From: CAZDCD01 sp964503885
GTDB taxonomy: Bacteria; Bacteroidota; Bacteroidia; Bacteroidales; UBA10428
Direction of reading: 5' to 3'
NCBI GenBank assembly: GCA_964503885.1
Contig: CAZDCD010000016.1
Span: 1-64,000 of the forward strand
DNA: 64,000 nt
Of this stretch, positions 25,943-34,980 are shown piece by piece. The position numbers and the translations under genes are program-made. The notes beneath the pieces are model-generated. The model ran no database searches, was not told where the DNA came from, and was given only the letters and a program-made list of their open reading frames with translations. Numbering within the stretch: position 1 is the stretch's first letter; every line of letters starts with the position of its first letter.

Positions 25943-26758
25943 TCACAACTTATACGGTTTCTCGGCAATGATGTATATCCTGAAAAAGGTAAGTTCGAGC
26001 ATACCTGTATCATCGGCAAGGCCGGTAAACGTCTGTTTCATAATGGATTCAAACCGGGTAATGTATGCATTGTCGATTTTCATCGTGTAATAATCCTGGT
26101 TAAGATACCCGGCAGATGCTCCTGACGAAAATATGGTAAAAGCTTCATCGGTACTATGCTTCGATCTTACCTCGTCGATCCTGCACACGACGGCTTTAAA
26201 TCCTGCTTTTTCCACGATCTGCCTGTATTCTTCAGGTGAATCACAGAAGAACCACGGAATGGAAAACGAGTTGAATACCTCACCTGTCACGGGATCATTT
26301 CTTATCTGTTCAGTGCCTGCGATAAATGCCGGGCAGTAGTTGGTTGTTGCAGGTGCCTGAATACCAACTCTGCCCCCGGGCTTAAGGGTTGTGTAAAAGT
26401 TATCAAAGACGCGTTGGATATTCCTGAACCACTGCATGGCTGAATTGCAGAATATAATATCAAATTCCTCATTAAAATGAATCTTCTCCGCATCACCAAT
26501 CTCAAATCTGATGTTTGAGCAAGAATTACCGGCAACAGCTTGCCTGATCATCCCTTCCGAGGGATCAATGCCCAAAACCCGGGCTTCAGTAATCCGGGCA
26601 AGTGTTCCGGTTATTTTCCCGGTTCCGCATCCGATATCAAGTATTGTGCTGGTTTTTCCGATGTTCAATAGTTCGATCAGGATATCGGATGCATGGCGCT
26701 GAATAATGGATTTTTCTGAATAGCTGCCCGATATTCCGGTAAAATTTATAGTGCTCAT
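25943..26758 (-). CDS. Class I SAM-dependent methyltransferase
   Basis: A 271-residue methyltransferase. Motif I, ILDIGCGTGKITGTLA (about 38-54), binds S-adenosylmethionine; the acidic residue of motif II is in GIDPSEGMI; motif III is FDIIFCNSAMQWF, and post-motif LKPGGRVGIQ follows. The AMQW feature resembles trans-aconitate and BioC-type enzymes, so a small carboxylic acid or acyl carrier thioester is conceivable. The start overlaps the stop of the 64-residue gene upstream by 4 bases (ATGA), showing tight coupling. Confidence 0.87.
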   Translation of the reverse strand: MSTINFTGISGSYSEKSIIQRHASDILIELLNIGKTSTILDIGCGTGKITGTLARITEARVLGIDPSEGMIRQAVAGNSCSNIRFEIGDAEKIHFNEEFDIIFCNSAMQWFRNIQRVFDNFYTTLKPGGRVGIQAPATTNYCPAFIAGTEQIRNDPVTGEVFNSFSIPWFFCDSPEEYRQIVEKAGFKAVVCRIDEVRSKHSTDEAFTIFSSGASAGYLNQDYYTMKIDNAYITRFESIMKQTFTGLADDTGMLELTFFRIYIIAEKPYKL

Positions 26759-26949
26759 TTGTCTTCTTTCGGTTCTTTGGTAAAGAAATTCGATTTATCC
26801 AACAGGCTTAACCTCTCTTCCCGGATCAGCTCAACGGTTTCGCGGAGTTCATAAACATAGCCCTTTCCGGTCTTTATCACTCTCCGGATCTTGACAGGTC
26901 TTTCCCCGTCGAGAAAAACAAGTTGAGCAGCTCTGAACTTCGAAACCAT
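26755..26949 (-). CDS. Small conserved-looking hypothetical protein
   Basis: A 64-residue soluble, charged protein with no recognised domain. It is predicted to have a short beta region (AQLVFLDGERPVKIRRVI, GKGYVYELRETVE) followed by a helix rich in Arg, Glu and Leu. The 4-base overlap with the methyltransferase supports real translation. It may be a small accessory or RNA/DNA-binding protein; nothing in the sequence decides this. Confidence 0.5.
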   Translation of the reverse strand: MVSKFRAAQLVFLDGERPVKIRRVIKTGKGYVYELRETVELIREERLSLLDKSNFFTKEPKEDK

Positions 26950-27028
26950 GAGTGTCGGATTAACCTTACATTGTGCAGAATATAGCTTTATTTTATTACG
27001 GCATTCAAATTTATAATATCCCGATTAT

Positions 27029-28015
27029 TTACCAGTAGTGGTGTACCAGCTTTTTTATGCTGTTTTCGTATAGCGAACGGATACCTTCAATCTGCTCAAC
27101 GGTAAGTGGGGGTATGTCTAATGCCCTGATGTTCGAAACCACCTGTTCAGGTTTTGATGCACCCGGAATTATACAGCTTACCTCAGGGTAATGCAGAATC
27201 CATCCTAGAGCCACAGGTGCAAGATTTTCATGTCCGGGAAAGAGGGTTTTCAGTTTTTCAACTGCCTCGATGCCGGTATCGTAGTCAATCCCTGAGAAAG
27301 TTTCGCCTTTATCAAAGACCATACCTTTCCGGTTAAAAAACCGGTGATCACCTTTGGAGAATTTAGTATATTTGGTGAATTTCCCGGTCAGTAGCCCGCT
27401 TGCCAGGGGTACACGCACAATAATTCCAATATTCTTTTTGGCAGCTTCACTGAAAAACAGATCGGCCGGCCGCTGCCTGAACATATTAAAAATAATTTGT
27501 ACGGTGGTGACATTCGGGTATTCGATGGCTTTTAATGCTTCCTCTACTTTCTCAACACTCACGCCCATATGCAGTATTTTTCCCTCCTGCATAAAGCGGT
27601 CGAAAAGCTCAAAAATCTCAGGCCGGTAATACACCTCGGTGGGTGGACAATGCAACTGGATAAGGTCGATCGTCTCAAGCTTCATATTATGCAGGCTGTC
27701 TTCCACGAATTTACGTAAGACTTCAGGCTGGTAAGCTTTATTTATATGGGGATTTAACTTTCGTCCGCATTTGGTGGCCACATAGATTCTTTCGCTACGG
27801 CTCTTTATAAATCTGCCCACCGCCTTTTCACTTTCACCGTCTCCGTAAACGTCTGCAGTATCAATAAAATTAACTCCCGAATCAACGGCAGTATTCAGAA
27901 TATTTGCAGCATTTTCATGACTGAACTCATCACCCCATATCCCTCCGACCTGCCATGTTCCCAAACTTATTTCCGATATGTTAAATCCGGTTTTCCCAAG
28001 TGTTCTGTAGTTCAT
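27029..28015 (-). CDS. Aldo/keto reductase
   Basis: A 328-residue NADPH-type aldo/keto reductase. The N-terminal signature FNISEISLGTWQVGG, the first catalytic pair in FIDTADVYGDGESEK (Asp and Tyr), VATKCGRK (Lys) and LIQLHCPP (His) are all present, completing the Asp-Tyr-Lys-His tetrad. The late motif IIPGASKPEQVVSNI binds the cofactor phosphate. It reduces aldehydes or ketones, perhaps sugars; the substrate cannot be read. It lies 29 bases after a secreted protein gene in the same direction. Confidence 0.92.
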   Translation of the reverse strand: MNYRTLGKTGFNISEISLGTWQVGGIWGDEFSHENAANILNTAVDSGVNFIDTADVYGDGESEKAVGRFIKSRSERIYVATKCGRKLNPHINKAYQPEVLRKFVEDSLHNMKLETIDLIQLHCPPTEVYYRPEIFELFDRFMQEGKILHMGVSVEKVEEALKAIEYPNVTTVQIIFNMFRQRPADLFFSEAAKKNIGIIVRVPLASGLLTGKFTKYTKFSKGDHRFFNRKGMVFDKGETFSGIDYDTGIEAVEKLKTLFPGHENLAPVALGWILHYPEVSCIIPGASKPEQVVSNIRALDIPPLTVEQIEGIRSLYENSIKKLVHHYW

Positions 28016-28044
28016 ATGTATATATTTAATTGTTTACAGTCTTT

Positions 28045-29082
28045 TTATTTTGGTACATGCCTGTCGAGGAAATCCTGGGAATAGCGGTTCCATGCATCCA
28101 GGTTTTTCTTCCTGAGTGTATTTAATTCCTGCAGGGTTCTGTTATAAGTGCTGGTTGCCTTGTTCAACTCATCTACAGCATTATTGTACTGGTTAACATC
28201 ATCCTGCGTTCTGGTCATCTGATTCTTAGCATCAAACGCTGTTTTTATGCGGTCGAAATTCTCTTTCTTCAGGAAATAATCGGTAAGCACCGGAATTTTT
28301 GTATCTGCTTCGTTCACATAGAAATTAAGCTGTTGCTGGCATGTCCTTTTTAATGAAATATCGCTGTTATAGCCTTTAACGCCGTCAAGTTCTTTAAGAC
28401 CTTCCCCGGCAAAGGAAAGCAGTGTATTCCTGTTTTGTTCGACAGCATTGATATCGTTCTTTGACAATGCATCGAGCATATAGGCTTCCTGTTTATAACT
28501 TCTAAAAAAGATCAGGTAAATTATATTGTAATACTCTGATACTTCATTTGCAATTTTCAGGTTTTTGGTAATTTTATCGGTGCTTTCAACCAGGTTGATC
28601 TTGTATTTTGCCGCAAATTTCTTTTGTTCCTCGTAGATCATTTCGCTCGACATGTCCATTTTCTCTCCTGCTTTTTGCTTGGCCATAAGATAGGCTTCCA
28701 TCAGGTCATATGATTGTTCGGCAATTTCTTCAAGGTCAACCACATTGGCATAATCTTCCGCAAGCACATGGTAACTGAGGTTCAGAAACGAGACCAGGGA
28801 ATCGCGCAAATCTGCACTACCTTCATATTCAGGCATGGAGGCAATTTTCTTGCGGGCAATCAGCACCGTATTGATCAGGTCTTTCCGCTTGCTTTCAATC
28901 CTCCCTGCACTTTTGCTGTGTGCGGAGGTTCGTGCATAATCCCACATATCAGCAGAAATTGCGTTATATTCATTACTCATAAACTTCATGTATGAAACCG
29001 GAGTGCTGAATTGCTGTGCATGAACGATTGAGCAGCAGTTAAAAAAGGCAAAAAAAACGAAACACAATAAACTTTTAATCAT
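28045..29082 (-). CDS. Secreted helical protein (LIC11966-like)
   Basis: A 345-residue exported protein. Residues 1-22 form a signal peptide ending at VHAQQ. The rest is predicted almost entirely helical, with long charged stretches and a C-terminal coiled-coil-like segment (about 285-330; NQYNNAVDELNKATSTYNRT). The arrangement resembles the LIC11966 surface-protein family, an identification I hold only loosely. It is 30 bases downstream of the S41 protease and co-directional, so it may be a substrate or partner of that protease in the periplasm. Confidence 0.7.
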   Translation of the reverse strand: MIKSLLCFVFFAFFNCCSIVHAQQFSTPVSYMKFMSNEYNAISADMWDYARTSAHSKSAGRIESKRKDLINTVLIARKKIASMPEYEGSADLRDSLVSFLNLSYHVLAEDYANVVDLEEIAEQSYDLMEAYLMAKQKAGEKMDMSSEMIYEEQKKFAAKYKINLVESTDKITKNLKIANEVSEYYNIIYLIFFRSYKQEAYMLDALSKNDINAVEQNRNTLLSFAGEGLKELDGVKGYNSDISLKRTCQQQLNFYVNEADTKIPVLTDYFLKKENFDRIKTAFDAKNQMTRTQDDVNQYNNAVDELNKATSTYNRTLQELNTLRKKNLDAWNRYSQDFLDRHVPK

Positions 29083-29112
29083 GGTATCAATCCTTTTTAT
29101 TGATTCATTCTG

Positions 29113-31221
29113 TTAATAGTTCATATATTGGATCAGGTCATCCAATATCCTGTACGATTCTTCCACATAAGCATCTTTTTGCAATTCATTAATAATCAAG
29201 GAATTTACTTCTTTTTTATACCCGTCAAGCTGAATCAGGTCCTTGTCAAACTGGTTATTATCAACCCGGTATTCCGTGGCCTGGTGTGACCCGATATGCC
29301 CTATTTCACTGATGACCTCGGATCTCTGTATGACCCTGGATTTGTAAGATTCAAAATCAAGAGGAACCATATAATGGGAATCGAGGTAATCCTTGATCAA
29401 TTTATTTATGCGGATTACTTCTTTGAAGGTCGAATCGGTAGATATCCTCTTTTTACTTTCCGATGCGAGCTCCTTCAAAGGCAATGCATCCAGTGCTTTA
29501 TAGGTAGCTTTCCGTGAAATGGTATCTGCCGGGAATGCATACGAATACCCCGATTCGGAAAAATCGAGATATGCAAACTCTTCGGGAAGCTGGATATCAG
29601 GAATAACCCCTTTTCCCTGGTGAGTGGTTCCGTTAACCCGGTAGAAACGACTGATGGTAAGTTTCAGATACCCGATATCGGAATACGATTTTTTCGGAGT
29701 AATAATGTTCAGACCATAATCTTCGTCCATGGGGATTACGATCTGCCCGGAAGCTTTTCCGAATGTCGGCGTGCCTACAATCAGTGCCCTGTGGTAGTCC
29801 TGCAGTGCCGCTGCAAGGATTTCGGAAGCCGAAGCGCTGAATTTGTTAACCAGCAGGATCAGCGGACCGTTATATATCGTTCCCCTGTTCAGATCTTTCA
29901 GCACCTGGAACTGGTCATTCTTATACCGGTAAATGCTGAGAGGGCCTTCATTGATAAAAATGCCTGCAAGTTCCAGTGCTTCAGTCATTGAGCCGCCGCC
30001 ATTATTCCGAAGATCAAGAATCAACCCTTCGATCTTCTCATGGTTGAGTTTGAGGATCTCTTTTGCCAGATCATTAGCACAACCCAGCGGATAACTTTCC
30101 TCATATTCGGTATAAAAAGCCGGCAGGCATATATAGCCTATTTTTCTATCTCCGTTCAAAACATAGCTGCTGATCGCATTACCGTCTACCATCATTTCTT
30201 CTTTATGCAATTTTACAGTAACCAACTGGCCATTTATTTTCTGAACCGTAAGTTCGATATTCTCTGATGTGGAAGATTCAAGCAATTCGTTGACGTCCTT
30301 GTAATTCAAACAGGTAAGATCATTCACCTGCCCGTTTTCCAACCTGATCTGAACGAGCATATCGCCTTTATTCAGTTCCCCGGTCTTCCAGGCCGGCCCT
30401 CCGGGAACAAGACCTGCAATCTGTATGTCCCCCGAAGGATCTTCATTAACATTCAATCCGAATGAGAAATACCGTTTTGACAGTGAAGATTCATAACTTG
30501 TTTTGTCCACCGGAGAGAAATAACTGGTATGAGGGTCATAAACACTTGCAATCGCGTTCAGAATTGCAGAAGTCACATAATCCTCAAGTCCGTTCTGGTT
30601 GCTGAGTATTTTTTTTATCTTACACTGTTCTTCATTAAGAGCTTTTTCCCTCATATCGGGTTCAGAGGATATAAGTTCACCGATGCCGGCATTTTGCAGG
30701 GAATCCTCCGTTGAAAAAAAATGCCGGAGTGTCTGGTATTTTATCCATCTCCGCCATCTTGATCCAAGTTCGTTATTATTGGCACAGAATATGTCAGCCT
30801 GTTCCGGTGCAAATGACAGCGAATCGTTTATGGTGTAATTAGCCGGGTTTTTTTCCAGGGCACCAATAATGGAATCGGCCCATCCGAGACGTTCCCTGAA
30901 GAGCGGAATGGCGTTCAAGGCATAACTGCATAACCTGTCTGTGGCAGATCCTCCGTAACTAAAACAGTTTGTATACAGTTCGTTCCTGTTTTCCTGTGTA
31001 AAATATATCCTGTCTTCATCGAGGTTAATCATGAATACATTGAAAATCTCTTTGAGAATAAGGGTATCATTCAGATCAACCGGATCATAATGGTTTTTAT
31101 CCAGTACGTTGATGAGGGTATTTACCTTATGGCAGGATGAATGGACCGATTGTGCCGTCAGCATGATATCCGGCTGAAAACCAATAAGTAAAATTAAAAA
31201 TATTAGACACAATATCTTCAT
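29113..31221 (-). CDS. Carboxy-terminal processing peptidase (S41, Tsp/Prc type)
   Basis: A 702-residue periplasmic protease with an N-terminal signal peptide (about 1-24). A helical region with HYDPVDLNDTL leads to a PDZ domain (about 240-330; GLVPGGPAWKTGELNKGD) and the S41 core. LVNKFSASASEILAAALQDY holds the catalytic Ser near residue 464, and GTPTFGKASGQ the catalytic Lys near 489. The C-terminal DUF3340-like part completes the Tsp/Prc layout. Such enzymes trim or degrade envelope proteins from the C-terminus and help control peptidoglycan hydrolases. Its promoter carries a -7 element at 31287-31294. It heads a short operon with the helical secreted protein. Confidence 0.93.
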   Translation of the reverse strand: MKILCLIFLILLIGFQPDIMLTAQSVHSSCHKVNTLINVLDKNHYDPVDLNDTLILKEIFNVFMINLDEDRIYFTQENRNELYTNCFSYGGSATDRLCSYALNAIPLFRERLGWADSIIGALEKNPANYTINDSLSFAPEQADIFCANNNELGSRWRRWIKYQTLRHFFSTEDSLQNAGIGELISSEPDMREKALNEEQCKIKKILSNQNGLEDYVTSAILNAIASVYDPHTSYFSPVDKTSYESSLSKRYFSFGLNVNEDPSGDIQIAGLVPGGPAWKTGELNKGDMLVQIRLENGQVNDLTCLNYKDVNELLESSTSENIELTVQKINGQLVTVKLHKEEMMVDGNAISSYVLNGDRKIGYICLPAFYTEYEESYPLGCANDLAKEILKLNHEKIEGLILDLRNNGGGSMTEALELAGIFINEGPLSIYRYKNDQFQVLKDLNRGTIYNGPLILLVNKFSASASEILAAALQDYHRALIVGTPTFGKASGQIVIPMDEDYGLNIITPKKSYSDIGYLKLTISRFYRVNGTTHQGKGVIPDIQLPEEFAYLDFSESGYSYAFPADTISRKATYKALDALPLKELASESKKRISTDSTFKEVIRINKLIKDYLDSHYMVPLDFESYKSRVIQRSEVISEIGHIGSHQATEYRVDNNQFDKDLIQLDGYKKEVNSLIINELQKDAYVEESYRILDDLIQYMNY

Positions 31222-31286
31222 GAAACCGTTGCAGTGTATTGAACATCCACCAGGCCCGTTCTGTTATTATAAATGTTACCCTTTTG

Positions 31287-31294
31287 CAAAGATA
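31287..31294 (-). promoter_or_regulatory. -7 promoter element of the S41 protease gene
   Basis: On the minus strand the site reads TATCTTTG, a full match to the Bacteroidota -7 consensus TAnnTTTG, 66 bases before the start codon. No clear -33 TTTG is seen at the expected distance. Confidence 0.55.
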
Positions 31295-31403
31295 ACAGAA
31301 TGTTTGTTTGATGGTAAATTATATGCTCCCGTAAATATGCAGCAAATGGCAAAAAGTTGGTATAAAAAAAGAAGAATTTGTAGATTTTTAGTCTGATTTA
31401 TAG

Positions 31404-31411
31404 TATATTTA
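31404..31411 (+). promoter_or_regulatory. -7-like element before the HNH gene
   Basis: TATATTTA matches seven of eight positions of the -7 consensus, and a TTTG at 31377-31380 lies 23 bases upstream, slightly farther than usual. The rest of 31222-31534 holds nothing else of note. Confidence 0.4.
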
Positions 31412-31534
31412 TAGACAATCAAATTGAAATAAACAGAAACAACATTTCCCTCATTTTCCTGTACGGTAAGTTCAAGGCTTGCGTTATTGAATAACATTTT
31501 GATCGCTAATCGAAGTTTAATCTATACCTGTTTT

Positions 31535-32104
31535 ATGGCAGAAAAGCACTACTGGGATGAAAAATGGGCAGAGGTCTGGTTCGACGGAATAAATGAACAT
31601 GAAAAATATGAAGTATCCAGTTACGGAAGAATCAGGATGTTTAAGAAGAACCTGAATGACTGGAAAATCATGAAGACTGCCAATGTTAACGGATACCAGT
31701 ATTATTCGTTCAAATCGAATATCGACTGGAAACACCGGAAGACCAAATGTGTGCATGTTCTTGTTGCGGAAAAGTTTTGCAGTAAGGTGTCGCCTGCACA
31801 CAACAATGTCATACATAAAGATTTCAATAAATCAAACAATTATTTTACCAATCTGGCATGGGTAACCGGTGAAGAGGTTAACGTGCACAGCAGAAAAAGT
31901 CCGAAATATTATGAAGCCCTGGAAAAGAGAAAAGGCGAAGCCACTAATGCAAAACTTACCGAAACGGAAGTAATCAGGTTAAAGAAAAAATTGAAAAGGG
32001 GGAAAAATCCATTGTATAAAATCGCCAAGGAATTCGGCATTACCCACACACAACTGAACCGAATCCGGCGTGGCGAAAACTGGGGTCATGTGAAGGTGGA
32101 CTGA
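31535..32104 (+). CDS. NUMOD4/HNH homing-type endonuclease
   Basis: A 189-residue protein from MAEKHYWD (31535); an ATG at 31487 adds a poor N-terminus. The NUMOD4 domain covers about residues 10-40 (YEVSSYGRIRMF). The HNH nuclease region follows, with VHVLVAEKFC, HNNVIHKDFNKSNNYFTNLAWVT and a final His-containing helix. A C-terminal helix-turn-helix (IAKEFGITHTQLNRIRRGENW, about 165-185) gives DNA specificity. Free-standing enzymes of this kind nick or cut specific DNA sites and are often phage- or plasmid-derived. Here it stands alone between a protease and lipA, with no phage genes near it. Confidence 0.85.
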   Translation: MAEKHYWDEKWAEVWFDGINEHEKYEVSSYGRIRMFKKNLNDWKIMKTANVNGYQYYSFKSNIDWKHRKTKCVHVLVAEKFCSKVSPAHNNVIHKDFNKSNNYFTNLAWVTGEEVNVHSRKSPKYYEALEKRKGEATNAKLTETEVIRLKKKLKRGKNPLYKIAKEFGITHTQLNRIRRGENWGHVKVD

Positions 32105-32115
32105 TAACTTTTAAG

Positions 32116-32135
32116 CCTGTCTGCCGCCAGGCAGG
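32116..32135. repeat. Short palindromic intergenic repeat
   Basis: CCTGTCTG-ccgc-CAGGCAGG forms an eight-base stem with one G-T type mismatch. It is the best-formed of three related copies (others at 8522-8539 and 16131-16150) and lies just after the HNH gene. Confidence 0.6.
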
Positions 32136-32318
32136 TTCAAAGTTCAAAAGTTGACAATGCCTAAATAATAGCATCGACTTTTTTGTTAATAATTTGATTA
32201 TGTAAAACGTATAAGATTTTCTGTTGATAACGGGATAACGCAGTGACGAGGTGACGAGTTATTGCTCAACATAATTTAGATATTGACAATTTCAAACTCA
32301 ACACTACATACTCCGTGC

Positions 32319-33182
32319 TCATTTCCCCCGCACCCACACATGCCTCTCGGAATGGTATGACGATCTTACCTGCGGACCGCTTTCAACATAACGGAATCCT
32401 TTCTTCAGTCCGACCTCTTTATACTTTCTGAAAACTTCGGGATGGACATATTCCCTGACTTCGACATGTGCAGTTGTCGGTTGCAGGTACTGTCCGATAG
32501 TAAGCACCTTCACCCCGGCGTTCAGGAGGTCATCCATGGCTTCGAACACTTCACCGGAGGTTTCTCCGAGTCCCACCATGAGACCCGATTTACCGAGTAT
32601 ATTTCCGGAGGTAATATATTTTAACAGATCAAGGCTGTGTTCGTATCTTGACATGCTTCGAATAAACGGGTTCAGTCTTTTTACCGTTTCAATATTATGT
32701 GATATGATCTCTGGTTTTTCCTGAATCACCACATCAAGCGCTTTGGTGCCTCTTCTGAAATCGGGAATAAGCACTTCCATAGTAATTCCGGGATTTTCTT
32801 CCTTGACTTTTCTGATGGTTTCGGCCCAGATCCCGGCACCTCCGTCATGCAACTCATCGCGGGCCACTGAAGTAATTACACAATGCCTGAGATTCAATGA
32901 TTTGATTGTACGCGCCAAACGTTCCGGCTCGCTATGGTCAACTGCGTCTGGTTTCATTGTAATAACCTGGCAAAAACTGCAGTTCCGGGTGCATTTGTCA
33001 CCCAGGATCATGAAGGTTGCAGTTCCGGCACTCCAGCATTCGCCCTTATTCGGGCAATTTCCGCTGACACAGATGGTATGCAGGTGCTCTTTCATAACCA
33101 GGTTTTTAACCCTGGAATATTCAGATCCATGAGGCATAGGTACTTTCATCCAGTGTGGCAACCGTGCTCGTGTGGTTTCCAT
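32319..33182 (-). CDS. lipA: Lipoyl synthase
   Basis: A 287-residue radical-SAM enzyme that inserts two sulfur atoms into octanoyl groups on lipoate-dependent proteins. The auxiliary-cluster motif CVSGNCPNKGECW (C-x4-5-C-x5-C) and the radical-SAM motif CTRNCSFC (CxxxCxxC) are present, and the family-specific RSSYHSE lies near the C-terminus, supplying the Ser ligand. Length is normal for the family. It is monocistronic; a -7 element TACCTTTG lies on the minus strand at 33251-33244. lipB is not in the window. Its presence means the cell has lipoylated enzymes such as a glycine-cleavage or 2-oxoacid complex. Confidence 0.96.
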   Translation of the reverse strand: METTRARLPHWMKVPMPHGSEYSRVKNLVMKEHLHTICVSGNCPNKGECWSAGTATFMILGDKCTRNCSFCQVITMKPDAVDHSEPERLARTIKSLNLRHCVITSVARDELHDGGAGIWAETIRKVKEENPGITMEVLIPDFRRGTKALDVVIQEKPEIISHNIETVKRLNPFIRSMSRYEHSLDLLKYITSGNILGKSGLMVGLGETSGEVFEAMDDLLNAGVKVLTIGQYLQPTTAHVEVREYVHPEVFRKYKEVGLKKGFRYVESGPQVRSSYHSERHVWVRGK

Positions 33183-33243
33183 AATTGCTATGCTGTATTT
33201 AGTAAAATAACATATCAGTTCTTCGGAGGTTCAACCTTAAAGT

Positions 33244-33251
33244 CAAAGGTA
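33244..33251 (-). promoter_or_regulatory. -7 promoter element of lipA
   Basis: The minus strand reads TACCTTTG, a full match to TAnnTTTG, about 62 bases before the lipA start codon. No -33 element is obvious. Confidence 0.5.
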
Positions 33252-33389
33252 ATAAAATTTACCCGATCAGGCATGCATAAATACGCACAGCAATACGCTA
33301 TATGAGGCTAAGAAGAAAAATAAAGTATCCGATAAGGGAACAATTTATTGAAACATATTATAACTTCGCAGGGTTTTTTCTGAAGTGCA

Positions 33390-34853
33390 ATGGGTGAATT
33401 GAAAAATCTTAATTTCAGGTTAATCGTTCATATTATAGGTGCCGTTCTCCTGTTCGAAGGGCTTTTTATGCTTCTTCCGGCTGGCTATGCATTTTTTACC
33501 AACGGCCGGGAGTTCAGTGATCTCTTATCTGCAAGCTTTACCACAATCGGTGCGGGACTTTTATCATTCTATGTGACGAACAGGAACCTGAACAGGGAAC
33601 TGCAAGTCAGAGAAGCCTTTATTATGGTGAGTTTTGCCTGGATTTCCATATGCCTGTTTGGCGCTTTGCCTTACATATTCAATCATTCTATGGCGGGATT
33701 TATCGATGCCCTGTTCGAATCGGTATCAGGTTTTACAACCACAGGGGCATCGATATTGCAGGATATTGAGGCATTACCCAGGGGAATTTTACTATGGCGC
33801 AGCTCTACCCATTGGATGGGTGGTATGGGCGTTATTGTGCTGGCCCTTGCAGTGCTTCCCATACTTAAATTTGGCGGTACATCACTCTTCAGTGCCGAAG
33901 CATCGGTTGTTGTTCAGGAGAAAATGCAACCACGCATAATTGAGGTTGCCAAGCTTTTATGGGGTATCTATATTTTTCTGACCGTTGCTGAGATTATTCT
34001 TTTAAGGATCGGCGGTATGCCGCTTTTTGACAGTGTTTGCCATGCCTTTGGCACCGTTGCAACCGGTGGGTTTTCAACCAAGAATTCAAGCATCGGAAAT
34101 TATTCGCCGTATATTCAGTATGTAGTTATGCTGTTTATGTTTCTTGCCGGCATTAACTTTTTCATGCACTATTTTATTTTCAAAGGAAGGATAAAGGAGG
34201 TGTTGAGAAATGAGGAACTGAAAACCTATTTCTTCATCATCGTGTTTGCCGGATTAGTGGTGACCATGATACTGTTCACAAAGGAACATCTTAATCTTGA
34301 GAAAGCCTTCCGCCTGGGTTATTTCCAGGTTGTATCCATACTTACCGCCACCGGATTCGCGACTGCCGATTACCTGCAATGGCCTGTGCCGGCGTGGACG
34401 ATCATATTTATCCTTATGTTCATTGGTGCCTGTTCAGGATCCACCGGCGGAGGAATAAAGGTGATCAGGCATGTCATCCTTTTTAAAAAAATATCGGAAA
34501 ACATCAGGCAGGCACTTCATCCGCAGGGTGTGTTCATCACCAAATTCAACGATAAACCGCTCAGCAGCGAGATCATTCAAAAGGTAATCTCATTTGTGCT
34601 GTTTTACCTGATGATTTTCGGTGCAGGTACAATAATAATGACTGTAACCGGACTGGATATAAGGTCTTCGGCAGGGAGTGTGATTACTTGTCTTGGAGGT
34701 ATCGGTCCGGGGATCGGCTCGGTGGGCCCGGCTTCCAATTTCGCCCATGTGCATGAGTCCGGTAAAATATTTCTTTCGTTCATCATGATCCTGGGCAGGC
34801 TTGAGATCTACTCCCTCATCGTGGTTTTGACTCCTGCTTTCTGGGCTGCGTAA
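33390..34853 (+). CDS. trkH: Potassium uptake protein TrkH
   Basis: A 487-residue potassium channel-like transporter with about ten membrane segments. Its four selectivity-filter repeats are visible as SVSGFTTTGAS (about residue 112), TVATGGFSTKN (228), LTATGFATAD (321) and CLGGIGPGIG (430). GACSGSTGGGIKVIR (about 350) is the conserved loop. TrkH works with the cytoplasmic regulator TrkA, which is not next to it here. It is divergent from lipA and lies upstream of lysS; it has its own short leader. Confidence 0.94.
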   Translation: MGELKNLNFRLIVHIIGAVLLFEGLFMLLPAGYAFFTNGREFSDLLSASFTTIGAGLLSFYVTNRNLNRELQVREAFIMVSFAWISICLFGALPYIFNHSMAGFIDALFESVSGFTTTGASILQDIEALPRGILLWRSSTHWMGGMGVIVLALAVLPILKFGGTSLFSAEASVVVQEKMQPRIIEVAKLLWGIYIFLTVAEIILLRIGGMPLFDSVCHAFGTVATGGFSTKNSSIGNYSPYIQYVVMLFMFLAGINFFMHYFIFKGRIKEVLRNEELKTYFFIIVFAGLVVTMILFTKEHLNLEKAFRLGYFQVVSILTATGFATADYLQWPVPAWTIIFILMFIGACSGSTGGGIKVIRHVILFKKISENIRQALHPQGVFITKFNDKPLSSEIIQKVISFVLFYLMIFGAGTIIMTVTGLDIRSSAGSVITCLGGIGPGIGSVGPASNFAHVHESGKIFLSFIMILGRLEIYSLIVVLTPAFWAA

Positions 34854-34947
34854 CTATCTTTCAGTCCGGCCGGCGCCTGATCTGAAGGGGCACGGTAAGG
34901 TATTTCAGAAATTCGTACCATATACCTCCCGAATCAAACATATATTT

Positions 34948-34955
34948 TATATTTG
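34948..34955 (+). promoter_or_regulatory. -7 promoter element of lysS
   Basis: TATATTTG, a full match to the -7 consensus, 26 bases before the lysS ATG, giving a very short leader. No clear TTTG at -33. Confidence 0.55.
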
Positions 34956-34980
34956 CTAAAATTTTTCAATCCGATAGCTG

